IMG/VR virus record: IMGVR_UViG_3300010403_000039
Span: 1 to 38,396 of that record
DNA: 38,396 nucleotides
From: a virus
Strand: one strand, 5' to 3'
Below the pieces are notes generated by a model. It made no database searches and was not told the DNA's origin. It was given only the letters and a program-made list of their open reading frames with translations. Below are positions 14,274-22,891 of this stretch, piece by piece. The translations under genes were made by a program, and so were the position numbers. Numbering within the stretch: the first letter of the stretch is position 1; each line of letters opens with the position of its first letter.

Positions 14274-15515
14274 ATGTCTTCAGTTGTAAAACAATTTAGT
14301 TTAACAGACCTGAGCAATCTTTATAGAATTGCTTATGGTGATTTCGAATTAGATGCAGCAGGCTGGGATCACTCAGAACTGATCGGACTCATCCAGAAAT
14401 CTTCCAAATTCGTCGGTAACCGTCTTGAGATGGCTCAATTGGTTGACTGGGGTGGAGGCCAATCTTCTGGTTCATTGCCTAGCTCATCCACAGCTTACAT
14501 CAACCGTCCCTTTATCACAGCCAAGTCCGTTTACGCGACTTCCGTCATCGACTCTCAGTCTATGAAGGCAGCTCGTAGAGCTGGATCGAACTTGGGTGCT
14601 TTCATGGATGCGACAGAACTTTCCATCTTAACGATGAAGAGAGCTTTTGCTGACCAAGTAGCACGTCAATTCTTTGGCGATGGTACAGGAGTCCTTGGGA
14701 TTATCAGCACAGTGACTGCCGTTGGCCCAGGCCAATACCAGTTGCTCATCACGAACGCATCGTGGCTGCAAGCTCCTTGGATGTTGAATGACCTTCTCAA
14801 TATCGACACAGGCACAGATATGTTCCTTGTGACGAACATTGACCTCACCAACCAAATCATCACAGTCAGCCGTCAAACAGGCGTTCAAGTTCCTGCTGCT
14901 GGTCAAAACATCTACAAACAGAAATCACGTAACAACGAGATGTTCGGTTTGAAAGGCGTTTGCGACACTGTTTCAGGTAGCTTGTATGGTGTTCCAGTGG
15001 GTTACCGTTGGGGTGCTCAAAGACTCGCAGCTGCTGGCCAAACTCTTTCCGTCAAATTGATGAGAGAGCTAGACCAACAAATGAGATTCTGGGCCCGTGG
15101 CGACCTTCCTACTGACTACATCATGTCAGCGACTCAGCTCCGTCTGTTTGAAGATGGCGAAGATGCTAAATCCATCATCTACATCCAACCAGAAGTTTCC
15201 CCAGAAAGACAAGCTGGTTCTCAAGTTGCAGCCGTTAAGATCAACGGACGCACAGTGAGAATTCACTGGTCTCCTTACTGCCAAGAAGATCGTCTCTACG
15301 CTATCAACAGGAACAAAGTACATATGTACATACGTCCTGACACAGCTGAGGGTAATGATCCAGGTGGATTCATCGAGAACGGTGATAGCATATTCTTCCC
15401 TCTACAAGTGTCTGGAACACCTTTGGACTCTTATGGATTGTTCTATGCAACATACGCTGAGTTCTACATTAACCCAACATTTACTGGTGTTATCACTGGT
15501 TTAGCAACTTCATAA
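14274..15515 (+). CDS. Major capsid protein
   Basis: 413 aa with GAGGTAA before the ATG, directly after the scaffold gene. The sequence pattern (SQSMKAARRAGSNLGAFMDA helix, TMKRAFADQVARQFFGDGTG, PTDYIMSATQLRLFEDG) matches the spine-helix and axial-domain segments of HK97-fold coat proteins that form the icosahedral shell. No N-terminal delta domain with a cleavage site is obvious. Codons are regular and expression signals strong, as expected for the most abundant virion protein. Confidence 0.88.
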   Translation: MSSVVKQFSLTDLSNLYRIAYGDFELDAAGWDHSELIGLIQKSSKFVGNRLEMAQLVDWGGGQSSGSLPSSSTAYINRPFITAKSVYATSVIDSQSMKAARRAGSNLGAFMDATELSILTMKRAFADQVARQFFGDGTGVLGIISTVTAVGPGQYQLLITNASWLQAPWMLNDLLNIDTGTDMFLVTNIDLTNQIITVSRQTGVQVPAAGQNIYKQKSRNNEMFGLKGVCDTVSGSLYGVPVGYRWGAQRLAAAGQTLSVKLMRELDQQMRFWARGDLPTDYIMSATQLRLFEDGEDAKSIIYIQPEVSPERQAGSQVAAVKINGRTVRIHWSPYCQEDRLYAINRNKVHMYIRPDTAEGNDPGGFIENGDSIFFPLQVSGTPLDSYGLFYATYAEFYINPTFTGVITGLATS

Positions 15516-15525
15516 GGAGATCAGG

Positions 15526-15894
15526 ATGTCTAGACAAACTTTTCCAGTTTTCGTTGATCAACCTGGTTGCACTATGAGGAATTTCGCTGTCGACGGCTCT
15601 GCCGTCGGCGCGAGCCCTGGAACCGCTGGGTTGGATGGCAGAGGTAAATTCCTCTGCGAGATAAGCAAATCGTCCAACGTTGTGACGGTCGATTGGCAAG
15701 TGTCTTTTGGAGACGTACCCTACGTATTTTTCCAAACGGCAGCTGGCCAGGCCGATACTCTCGTTGAGATCTTGACAAACACAGAATCTCAACTGGTTTA
15801 TCAAACGTTTACCGCATCAACTCACGCACCTTTAAACGATGCTGACTTGTATGTGCATGTAGACGGTTACAACACTAACAGCTATGTAAGCTAA
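15526..15894 (+). CDS. Small beta-rich virion protein (capsid decoration candidate)
   Basis: 122 aa with an AAGGAGATC site. Beta-rich and Gly/Thr/Val-rich with few charged helices (RGKFLCEISKSSNVVTVDWQ, PYVFFQTAAGQADTL). Genes of this type right after the coat gene often code for decoration or head-tail proteins. No family is recognised. Confidence 0.65.
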   Translation: MSRQTFPVFVDQPGCTMRNFAVDGSAVGASPGTAGLDGRGKFLCEISKSSNVVTVDWQVSFGDVPYVFFQTAAGQADTLVEILTNTESQLVYQTFTASTHAPLNDADLYVHVDGYNTNSYVS

Positions 15895-15913
15895 AAATCG
15901 GAGGCGATTTCTT

Positions 15914-16237
15914 ATGTCGAATACAGGCAACAGCATAAAGAATGAGGCGATACGAGAAATCGCTGGCGGTTCTGTTACTAGCTCATATCAACCACTGGGA
16001 AGCGTCTTCACAAGAGACGCTTTCCGTATAACTCTCACCAATTGGACGAATGGGGATGTTTACCTATCTACCGATGGGGTGACGGATATGATGAAAATGC
16101 CCTTATTTTCTGCAAGAGTTTTGGATGACAAAACTAATGATATGTACCGCAAGAAGGGTACTCAAATCTATATCCGTTATGACATGACACCAGGCGCACC
16201 GACTGGCTGGGCAACTATGGAGGTTGAATACGTATGA
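15914..16237 (+). CDS. Small beta-rich virion protein
   Basis: 107 aa with GGAGG 10 bases before the ATG. The pattern suggests a small beta-sandwich (AFRITLTNWTNGDVYLSTDG, GTQIYIRYDMTPGAPTGWAT). This type is common near podovirus head genes; a head or fibre-associated role is inferred. It ends in an ATGA overlap with the fibre gene. Confidence 0.62.
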   Translation: MSNTGNSIKNEAIREIAGGSVTSSYQPLGSVFTRDAFRITLTNWTNGDVYLSTDGVTDMMKMPLFSARVLDDKTNDMYRKKGTQIYIRYDMTPGAPTGWATMEVEYV

Positions 16238-17526
16238 GCGGCATATCACTTACAAATAATAACGGAGGGATTACCCCAGTGTCACCAGATATTGAATTTA
16301 TCCAAGGCAATGATGGGATCAACGTGGGGCCAAATCCTACAACTCACATCATTTTATTAGTGGGAGATAACACCCAGGGTGTCGATACGTCTGGTAATGC
16401 GGGTACGTACACCGAAACTATCACGATGTTTGATGCGACGACGGCTCAAAAAGGGGTTACCCTTTTAGCTAGCGATGCGGAAACAATCGCAGGAGCTGTA
16501 ACGACCAAAGCGACAACCCCGAGCAATGTGAAAGCAAAGCTTGGAGCTCAGACGCTTCATGGTCTTGCTTATGGTAATAGTCAGACAGGAGCCGTTCAAT
16601 GGCTAGCTGAAGCGACCGATGGTCAGATCCCAATCGGGGACACTGGCGGAATTCCCATTTTGGGAAATATCACGAGCTTAGACGGCACAGTCACTGTCAC
16701 CAATGGCGCAGGAACGATCGACCTTTCAACCGCCGTTTCCTCTTCAGACATTGCTACTTTGACGGGTAATGATGCCGTAGTTGTTGGCCCAGAGCCAGGC
16801 ACGTTCAATGTAAATATTATTGGCGATACTGCTCAAGGGGTTCATGTCAATGGTAATGCTCTTACTTGGACAGAGGAAATCACGATTGATGATGCGACAG
16901 AGCTTCAAAAAGGGGTAGTCCTTTTAGCTTCGAATGCGGAAGCAATTGCTGGAACCGATACAGGGAAAGCAATCACTGCCGATGACTTAAAAGCAAAGCT
17001 TGGAGCTCAAACTCTTCATGGTTTGGCTTATGGTAATGCGACGACTGGAGCTGTTCAATGGTTAGCTGAAGCGACCGATGGTCAGATTCCAATCGGGGAC
17101 ACTGGTGGAATTCCTATTTTGGCAAACATCACAAGCTTAGATGGGTCTATCACGGTCACTAACGGCCCTGGTTCGATCGATCTTTCATCCACAGCCTTTA
17201 AAGGGACAGCCCAAACAATAGGAGCAGTTACAGCTGATCTTATTACAGTACCTCTTGGAGCTGTTGCGGGAACATTCCAATTCGAAGCTAGAGTTAAAGC
17301 TTTTGAAGCTAGTAATCCAGCGGGTGCGGGATACAACCTTTACGGAACATTCACCACCGACGGACTTGCTGCCACTTTAGTCGGTCAACAACCAATCTTC
17401 AATGAAGACGCTGCATTAAGTGCAGCAGATGCGTACTTTGTTGCTTCTGGTAACAACGCTGTTCTTCAAGTACTTGGTGTTGCTCTATTAACAATAGATT
17501 GGTCAGGCGAGACCGAAAAAACATAA
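16234..17526 (+). CDS. Tail-fibre protein with duplicated 153-residue module
   Basis: 430 aa. A unit starting at Gly25 (GND..VGP) is repeated 153 residues on at Gly178. Each copy contains a Phage_fiber_2-like motif (ATELQKGVVLLASNAEAIAG, T.KAIT..DLKAKLG) and a conserved LHGLAYGN ... AVQWLAEATDGQIPIGDTGG segment. Such repeats form trimeric fibre shafts. The C-terminal 105 residues differ (from TAQTIGAVTADLITVPLGAV onward) and probably form a head or knob domain, beta-rich with an ending LLTIDWSGETEK. The protein probably makes part of the host-recognition apparatus. The two copies are also alike in DNA. Confidence 0.8.
   Translation: MSGISLTNNNGGITPVSPDIEFIQGNDGINVGPNPTTHIILLVGDNTQGVDTSGNAGTYTETITMFDATTAQKGVTLLASDAETIAGAVTTKATTPSNVKAKLGAQTLHGLAYGNSQTGAVQWLAEATDGQIPIGDTGGIPILGNITSLDGTVTVTNGAGTIDLSTAVSSSDIATLTGNDAVVVGPEPGTFNVNIIGDTAQGVHVNGNALTWTEEITIDDATELQKGVVLLASNAEAIAGTDTGKAITADDLKAKLGAQTLHGLAYGNATTGAVQWLAEATDGQIPIGDTGGIPILANITSLDGSITVTNGPGSIDLSSTAFKGTAQTIGAVTADLITVPLGAVAGTFQFEARVKAFEASNPAGAGYNLYGTFTTDGLAATLVGQQPIFNEDAALSAADAYFVASGNNAVLQVLGVALLTIDWSGETEKT
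16306..17223 (+). repeat. Two tandem 459-bp copies encoding a fibre module
   Basis: The DNA of the shared segments is offset by exactly 459 bases (for example AAGCAAAGCTTGGAGCTCA at 16532 and 16991), which keeps the frame. Identity is highest in the middle part and low at the module start, so the duplication is old or the ends have diverged. In-frame copies of this kind can recombine to lengthen or shorten the fibre. Confidence 0.75.
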
Positions 17527-17535
17527 GGATTAATC

Positions 17536-18435
17536 ATGGCTGGAATTCAAAACACCACGTTGTTTTCTCAGGGGGAAAGACTTCAAACTTCCTCAGCTCA
17601 AGATATTTCGGAAATGCAAACAGACGCTACCGACGTTTCAAGGATTAACTATACAGGTAATCCAGAAGGGGTAGTGTCTGCAAATCCGAGCTCTATGAGC
17701 CATGATCCTGTTTCAGGAAACATTTATCAAAAGCAGACTGGTACGGGAAATACTGGGTGGGCACTCATAGGAACTGCTCAAGATTTCAACCCGTTCAAAT
17801 TTGTCAGATTGTTTGATGATTTCTACAGTTCATTCTTAGCTAATGCCATTGATGGAAGATGCGGAGAACTGGGATGGCAGACTTATGGAGGACAATGGAG
17901 CCAAGGAGTCGGAACGGCTGCTAATCCTGGAGTAGCAACTCCAACGAATGGTGGTTTTGCTTCTATGACATTGGACAATTCGGATAACACCGCTTCTGTT
18001 CAGGTTGGAGGAGGCGTCATTACTTTGAGTTACGTGTTAGACCTTGTGGCTCTATCTGCGGTAGCAAATCGATATAACTTTTATTGCGGTCTGGGTGGGA
18101 TTACTCCAAACAATGGGATTTATTTCACTTATTCGGACAACGTGAACTCAGGAAACTGGCAGATCGTTTGTGCGAAAGCAACCGTAGGGACAACGACAAC
18201 AAATACATCAATTGCTGCAACCACTGGTTACCATAAATATCAAATCGTCATAAATGCAGCTGGAAATTCGGTTTCCTTTTACATCGACGGTGTGTTAGCT
18301 GGAACAATTGCCACTGCCAATATACCCACAGCTGCCATCTCGCCTATTGTTTCCTTCGTTCGTTCTTCAGGAGCACTACCAGCAGCATTATTTGACCTTT
18401 TTGTTTTAGAAAACATTTTAACTACTTCGAGGTAA
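17536..18435 (+). CDS. Tail-fibre/spike protein with shared adaptor and ConA/LamG-like head
   Basis: 299 aa. Residues 1-78 (starting MAGIQNTTLFSQGERLQ) are a roughly three-quarters identical copy of the start of the next gene, probably an adaptor attaching to the tail. Residues 90-299 follow the jelly-roll pattern of LamG/concanavalin-like lectin modules (FDDFYSSFLAN, TGYHKYQIVINAAGNSVSFY, IDGVLAG). Such domains bind glycans, so this is a likely receptor-binding protein. Each fibre starts with its own ribosome-binding site, AAGGATTAATC here. Confidence 0.75.
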   Translation: MAGIQNTTLFSQGERLQTSSAQDISEMQTDATDVSRINYTGNPEGVVSANPSSMSHDPVSGNIYQKQTGTGNTGWALIGTAQDFNPFKFVRLFDDFYSSFLANAIDGRCGELGWQTYGGQWSQGVGTAANPGVATPTNGGFASMTLDNSDNTASVQVGGGVITLSYVLDLVALSAVANRYNFYCGLGGITPNNGIYFTYSDNVNSGNWQIVCAKATVGTTTTNTSIAATTGYHKYQIVINAAGNSVSFYIDGVLAGTIATANIPTAAISPIVSFVRSSGALPAALFDLFVLENILTTSR

Positions 18436-18436
18436 C

Positions 18437-20575
18437 ATGGCTGGAATTCAGAACACCATCATCTTTTCCCAAGGGGAAAGACTTCAGGCTTCTTCAGCAC
18501 AAGATGTTGCGGAAATGAAGACGGATGCCACCGACGTTTCAAGAATTAATCATACAGGCAGTCCAGAAGGTGTTATCAATGCGAATCCTAGCTCTCTTTG
18601 CCATGACCCTGTTTCTGGAGTTGTTTATTATAAATCGGCAGGAACTGGAAACACTGGTTGGATTCCTATACCCGATCCAATTGGCCAATTATCCTATTTC
18701 GCAAATGCTGGGGGAGATGCCTACATTACTGCCTTAGGATGGTTAAAGGCTAACGGTCAAGTGGTTTCTCAAGCTACTTATCCAACTCTTTTTGCTCGTG
18801 TGGGTTTAATCAATCCTCCTGGCCAATATTGGGTTAACCAGCTATCGAATACGACAACCAATCTGTCAACCGTGGTTTACGGAAATGGCGTCTATGTAGC
18901 TGGCTCATTTAGTGGAAGCATCCACACTTCAACGGATGCAAAGACTTGGGTGAGAAAAGCCAGTCCTTTGAGCAGTGCTTTCCTAAGCGGAACTTATGGG
19001 GCAAGCAAATATTTTCTTACAGGTTCATCTAGCCAGATCGCTACTTCAACCGATGCTTTGACATGGCAAACCAAGCTTCCCGCCATTGCTTCACCCGCTG
19101 CGAATATGGGTAACATCCTTACTTATTCGAGTGGATTTGTCGCAGGGGGATCAAGCGGTTTGATGGTCACTTCGACTGATGGAAATTTCTGGACAGGTCA
19201 GAATACAAATCTTTTGACGAACATTTATTCGCTTAATCATGGAAACAGCATCTATGTAGCTGGATCAACTCTAGGTCAAATAATTACTTCAACAGATGCT
19301 GTGACTTGGACGGCTAGAACGGCAAGCACGACATCAACTGTTCAAGCTCTAGTTTATGGACTCCAATGGGTACTCGCTGGCCAGGGCGGGATGATAAAAA
19401 CATCCACTGACGCTATAAGCTGGACGGCTCAAACTAGCGGAAGCACATCTTCTCTCTTCTCTTTGACTTACAATGGAAGTCTTTACTTAGCAGGTGGAGT
19501 CGGTGGAGCAATGCTCACATCTACAGATGCCGTCACTTGGACAGCAAGAACAAGTGCAACTACATCAACCATCTCCACAATTACTTTTGGAACTGTTTAC
19601 GCTTATGGAGGTGGAGGAGGAAGGATTGCAAGCTCTACTGATGCCATTACATGGACGAATAGAACTAGCCAAACTACAAGCTCAATTCTTTGCATGATCT
19701 ATGCAAACTCACTTTATGTCTACTCAACCCTAGTAGGTGGTATAGGAACGTCAACTGATGCGACGACCTGGACAGCCAGAACTAGCGGAGTAGGAGCCGA
19801 TTTAGCAGGATTGGCCTGGGATGGAGCTCTTTATCATGCCGTAGGAAATAACGTTCACATTACATCAACAGATGCTATTACATGGACGGCAGCTGTTCAA
19901 TTCCCAGTTCAGCAATCACTCACCGCAGCCTTATTCGCAAATAGCTTATTTGTGGCAGCTGGGACAGGTGGTGTGATGGCAACTTCAACAGATGCCTTTA
20001 CATGGACATCTAGAACCACAGGAACAACCGCCCCGATCAACGGATTGGCGTACGGGGCTGGAGTTTATGCCTTTGCAGCTAATGGTGGAGCTTTAGCGAG
20101 CTCCACAGATGCAATTACATGGACTGCAAGAAGCTCGTTTACTACTCAGACACTATCCGCAATGACTTTTGGAACTTTATTCGTAGCAGCTGGGGCCCAA
20201 GGAACTGTCGTGACTTCAACCGACGGTACTACATGGAGCGGTCAGGCTCCTATAAATGCAGGGATAAACATCTTTGCAGCAGCTTACAACACTAATTTGT
20301 ACGTTCTTGGGGGTGGATCAGGATCTATATACACCTCTACAGATGCTATGACATGGGTAACAAGAAGTTCAAATACCACCTCCTCTATCCAAGCTTTAGT
20401 GAGCGGAGGGGGACTATTCGTGGGAGCTGGGATTGGAGGTGCAATAATCACTTCCTATAACGCTTACCCTTACGATACATCGACACAATTCCAGCTTCCT
20501 AATGATGCTGGAGCAGCAATAACAACCGAAACAGTGCCTAACTTTGCTAGGTCACTTTACATAAAGGCAGCATAA
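18437..20575 (+). CDS. Tail-collar fibre protein interrupted by a multi-repeat beta-propeller
   Basis: 712 aa. Residues 1-78 repeat the adaptor of the previous gene. Residues 98-125 (ALGWLKANGQVVSQATYP and on to LFARVGLI) match the first half of a phage tail-collar domain. Residues 679-712 (YDTSTQFQLPNDAGAAITTE ...) match its second half. Between them are about 13 copies of a 40-45 residue repeat with a Y..G.YVAGG..G.I.TSTDA.TWT.RTS pattern, plus a degenerate 14th, typical of BNR/Asp-box-like propeller blades. Thus the propeller is inserted into the collar fold. It may bind or act on surface sugars, but no hydrolase residues are evident. It follows its neighbour by one base and ends just before a glycosyltransferase. 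Confidence 0.8.
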   Translation: MAGIQNTIIFSQGERLQASSAQDVAEMKTDATDVSRINHTGSPEGVINANPSSLCHDPVSGVVYYKSAGTGNTGWIPIPDPIGQLSYFANAGGDAYITALGWLKANGQVVSQATYPTLFARVGLINPPGQYWVNQLSNTTTNLSTVVYGNGVYVAGSFSGSIHTSTDAKTWVRKASPLSSAFLSGTYGASKYFLTGSSSQIATSTDALTWQTKLPAIASPAANMGNILTYSSGFVAGGSSGLMVTSTDGNFWTGQNTNLLTNIYSLNHGNSIYVAGSTLGQIITSTDAVTWTARTASTTSTVQALVYGLQWVLAGQGGMIKTSTDAISWTAQTSGSTSSLFSLTYNGSLYLAGGVGGAMLTSTDAVTWTARTSATTSTISTITFGTVYAYGGGGGRIASSTDAITWTNRTSQTTSSILCMIYANSLYVYSTLVGGIGTSTDATTWTARTSGVGADLAGLAWDGALYHAVGNNVHITSTDAITWTAAVQFPVQQSLTAALFANSLFVAAGTGGVMATSTDAFTWTSRTTGTTAPINGLAYGAGVYAFAANGGALASSTDAITWTARSSFTTQTLSAMTFGTLFVAAGAQGTVVTSTDGTTWSGQAPINAGINIFAAAYNTNLYVLGGGSGSIYTSTDAMTWVTRSSNTTSSIQALVSGGGLFVGAGIGGAIITSYNAYPYDTSTQFQLPNDAGAAITTETVPNFARSLYIKAA

Positions 20576-20576
20576 A

Positions 20577-21245
20577 ATGACGAAAGTAATGATAGCAACT
20601 CCAGCGTATGACGGTAAAGTTCATGTCCCATACGCTACTTCTTTAGCAGAGACAACCTTCCTTCTTCTAAAGAACAATATTCAAGTGCATTACAACATAA
20701 CCACCTCTGGATCACTTCTGGTTGCCGAAAGAAACCGAATTCTTCAGATGTTCATGGATAGTGATTGTACTCACCTCCTTTGCATTGATTCCGATCTTGG
20801 GTGGCCAGCTAATTGTGTGCCATCTCTTTTGCTTTCTGATAAGGAATTCGTGGCAGGTGTCTATCCTTCCCGTGGAGAAAAATCCTTTACTTTCCGTCCT
20901 TCTGTCAAAGAGGACGATTCGATCATTACAGAGGGAAACCTCTTGAAAATGGAATACATCCCAGCTGGTTTCATGCTCCTTAAGAGAAGCGTGATTGAGA
21001 AGATTAGAGCTAAATTCCCAGAGCTTTATTACGAGCCCAAGCATGAGACAATGAAACATGCCAAGGGCTGGCTATTCTTCAATACAGAGATCTGGAACGG
21101 AGAATTCTGGGGAGAAGATTACACATTTTGCCGTAAGGCTCGCGAAGCTGGCTGTGACATTTGGGTCGATCCAATGATTGAGTTCGACCATGCAGGCCAA
21201 AGAGGAGCTCTTATGAGTGCCTTGACTGATAAAAAATCTGAATAG
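20577..21245 (+). CDS. GT-A type glycosyltransferase
   Basis: 222 aa. The N-terminal half follows the nucleotide-sugar binding fold of GT-A enzymes: MTKVMIATPAYDGKVHVPYA, a helical part with ERNRILQMFMDSDCTHLLCI, and a DSD metal-binding motif at 71-73. A later GEFWGEDYTFCRKAREAG segment around 175-195 is the usual acceptor-side conserved part. The fold transfers a sugar from a nucleotide-sugar to an acceptor. Placement inside the fibre cluster with one-base gap to the fibre gene suggests co-expression with virion proteins; modification of the fibre, host surface or DNA is possible. The target is unknown. Confidence 0.82.
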   Translation: MTKVMIATPAYDGKVHVPYATSLAETTFLLLKNNIQVHYNITTSGSLLVAERNRILQMFMDSDCTHLLCIDSDLGWPANCVPSLLLSDKEFVAGVYPSRGEKSFTFRPSVKEDDSIITEGNLLKMEYIPAGFMLLKRSVIEKIRAKFPELYYEPKHETMKHAKGWLFFNTEIWNGEFWGEDYTFCRKAREAGCDIWVDPMIEFDHAGQRGALMSALTDKKSE

Positions 21246-21256
21246 AGGGAATCATA

Positions 21257-22291
21257 ATGGGACAAACCACACCAGCAATCGGGATTTATATCCCAGCAGC
21301 AGGCGAGACGAACTACGATCAAGCTTTTGCTGCGGGCATGGTAAATATTGACCAGCACGATCATTCGGGTGGGCCCAATAAAGGTTTGCCCATTGCGACC
21401 GAGGGATTGGGCGATTTCTCGGTGACATTCGATAAGTTGAATGCCAACGTCGTCGATCCAACTACTGGTATTGGGGTCAGCGGAGCCTTTCCTAATCAGC
21501 TGGTTATGCTCGACCCTTTAAAAAGTTTATTCCAACAAGCTCCCGCTTCTGGATTCGTCACAATGGACGGAACAAATACCCACATTCGGACTTTCCAGAA
21601 CTCAGCAAGTGTGACTTGGACAAATGCGGACGGTGTTGCTGGAAATCCGTCGGCCACAGTCAACATTACTGGGATTAGCCCTGTTTTGGTGGCCAATGGC
21701 GGAACAGGACGCACATCTTTCGCAGCTTGGGATGTTATTTGTGGTGGAACTACTGCCACAGGAGCTCTTCAGCAAGTTTCTGGGGAAGGTGTTTTGAATC
21801 AATACTTAGGAAGCAATGGAGCTGGACAACTTCCAGGATGGAAGACTCTACCCGCTGCACCTACACAAAACGTTCAGATAGCTTCGATTACTCTTACAGC
21901 TTCTCAAGTTAGAAACCTTTCAGGATCTCCTCAAGTGCTTGTTCCTGCTCAAGGGGCAGGTACAGTCATTGTAGTTTATAGATGCTGGTCTAAATTAAAT
22001 TATGGTGCAGTTGATGCTTTCCACGATGGGTCAAGCGTTAGATTGTATTGGGGAAGTGGTTCGACAGAGGTGGGATTTGTATTTGCAAGTGGGTGTTGGA
22101 AAGATGGCGGTGTTCCCGTTGATACATTTTATTATTCTTCAGACATCACAAATACTGCTAGTTCTACGGGTTATTCAACGTCCACGGTTGAAAATAGAAA
22201 CGTTACAGTTTCAGTGAACAACTCCAACTTTACTGGTGGTAATGGAAATACAGTGTCCGTGTGGTGTTCTTACTCAGTCATGACAATTTAA
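21257..22291 (+). CDS. Tail-fibre protein
   Basis: 344 aa. The N-terminus (DQHDHSGGPNKGLPIATEGL) is typical of the conserved attachment start of phage fibres. Residues 140-200 hold the repeat motif VANGGTGRTSFAAWDVICGG with LGSNGAGQLPGW, frequent in fibre shafts. The C-terminal 150 residues are beta-rich and probably the receptor-binding head (SVRLYWGSGSTEVGF). It differs in its start from the two adaptor-bearing fibres, so it may attach elsewhere. The ribosome-binding site is GAGGGA. Confidence 0.8.
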   Translation: MGQTTPAIGIYIPAAGETNYDQAFAAGMVNIDQHDHSGGPNKGLPIATEGLGDFSVTFDKLNANVVDPTTGIGVSGAFPNQLVMLDPLKSLFQQAPASGFVTMDGTNTHIRTFQNSASVTWTNADGVAGNPSATVNITGISPVLVANGGTGRTSFAAWDVICGGTTATGALQQVSGEGVLNQYLGSNGAGQLPGWKTLPAAPTQNVQIASITLTASQVRNLSGSPQVLVPAQGAGTVIVVYRCWSKLNYGAVDAFHDGSSVRLYWGSGSTEVGFVFASGCWKDGGVPVDTFYYSSDITNTASSTGYSTSTVENRNVTVSVNNSNFTGGNGNTVSVWCSYSVMTI

Positions 22292-22302
22292 ACGAGGTAA
22301 TT

Positions 22303-22581
22303 ATGGTAGACCCAGGAACAGCGATGCTTATAGCCACTGCGGTGGCAACCGCAGCAAAAGGCGCAGGCGACTTCATGTCTGGGCAAAGTGCTGAAAAAGC
22401 GGCCAAACGAAGAGCCAAAGAAACAAAAAGAGAGACCCAGGCGGGAATATTACAAGATGCTCTGCAAAGAAACGCTGAACTATCAGCGCATGGTCTTCAT
22501 AGCAGAGGAAAGCTTGGGAAACGAAGAGGTCAATCACTGCAAGATACGTCCGATTTAGTTAGGGGGGCATTAAGTATATGA
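22303..22581 (+). CDS. Small internal-virion-like protein, first of a paralogous pair
   Basis: 92 aa from ATG 22303, chosen for the GAGGTAA site; the longer frame starts in the fibre gene. A hydrophobic N-terminal helix (TAMLIATAVATAAKGAG) is followed by a basic helical segment (AKRRAKETKRETQAGILQDA). The same layout and scattered identities (AKE.KR.T.A..L..A..RN..L) occur in the next gene. Proteins of this shape are often small ejection or internal virion proteins. Overlap with the next start is ATGA. Confidence 0.62.
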   Translation: MVDPGTAMLIATAVATAAKGAGDFMSGQSAEKAAKRRAKETKRETQAGILQDALQRNAELSAHGLHSRGKLGKRRGQSLQDTSDLVRGALSI

Positions 22582-22889
22582 GTTCACCAGAACCAACAAA
22601 ATCTCAATACGGATCAGCTGAAGACTGGTCAAGAATCATTTCTGGGGCTGGACAAGGTGCAGGTGCTGCCATGCAAGGAGCCTCTGCCAATGCGAGCAGT
22701 AAGCAGGAAGCTAAGGAGGCGAAACGTCGCACCCTGGCCAATCTTATGAGCCAAGCCATGAAGAGAAACCAAGGTCTCTTCCGAGTTGGGCAAGAACATG
22801 CAGATGATATGAATGACTTTCAATCTCAAGCTATGCAGCAAGTCGCAAGGGGATTTGTTGACGCTTTACAAGGATCAACAGGGTATTAA
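22578..22889 (+). CDS. Small internal-virion-like protein, second of a paralogous pair
   Basis: 103 aa. The N-terminus is Gly/Ala-rich (IISGAGQGAGAAMQGASANA), then a basic helix (AKEAKRRTLANLMSQAMKRN) matching the preceding gene, then an amphipathic helix ending GFVDALQG. A small membrane-interacting virion protein is the best guess; I recognise no family. Confidence 0.62.
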   Translation: MSSPEPTKSQYGSAEDWSRIISGAGQGAGAAMQGASANASSKQEAKEAKRRTLANLMSQAMKRNQGLFRVGQEHADDMNDFQSQAMQQVARGFVDALQGSTGY

Positions 22890-22891
22890 AT

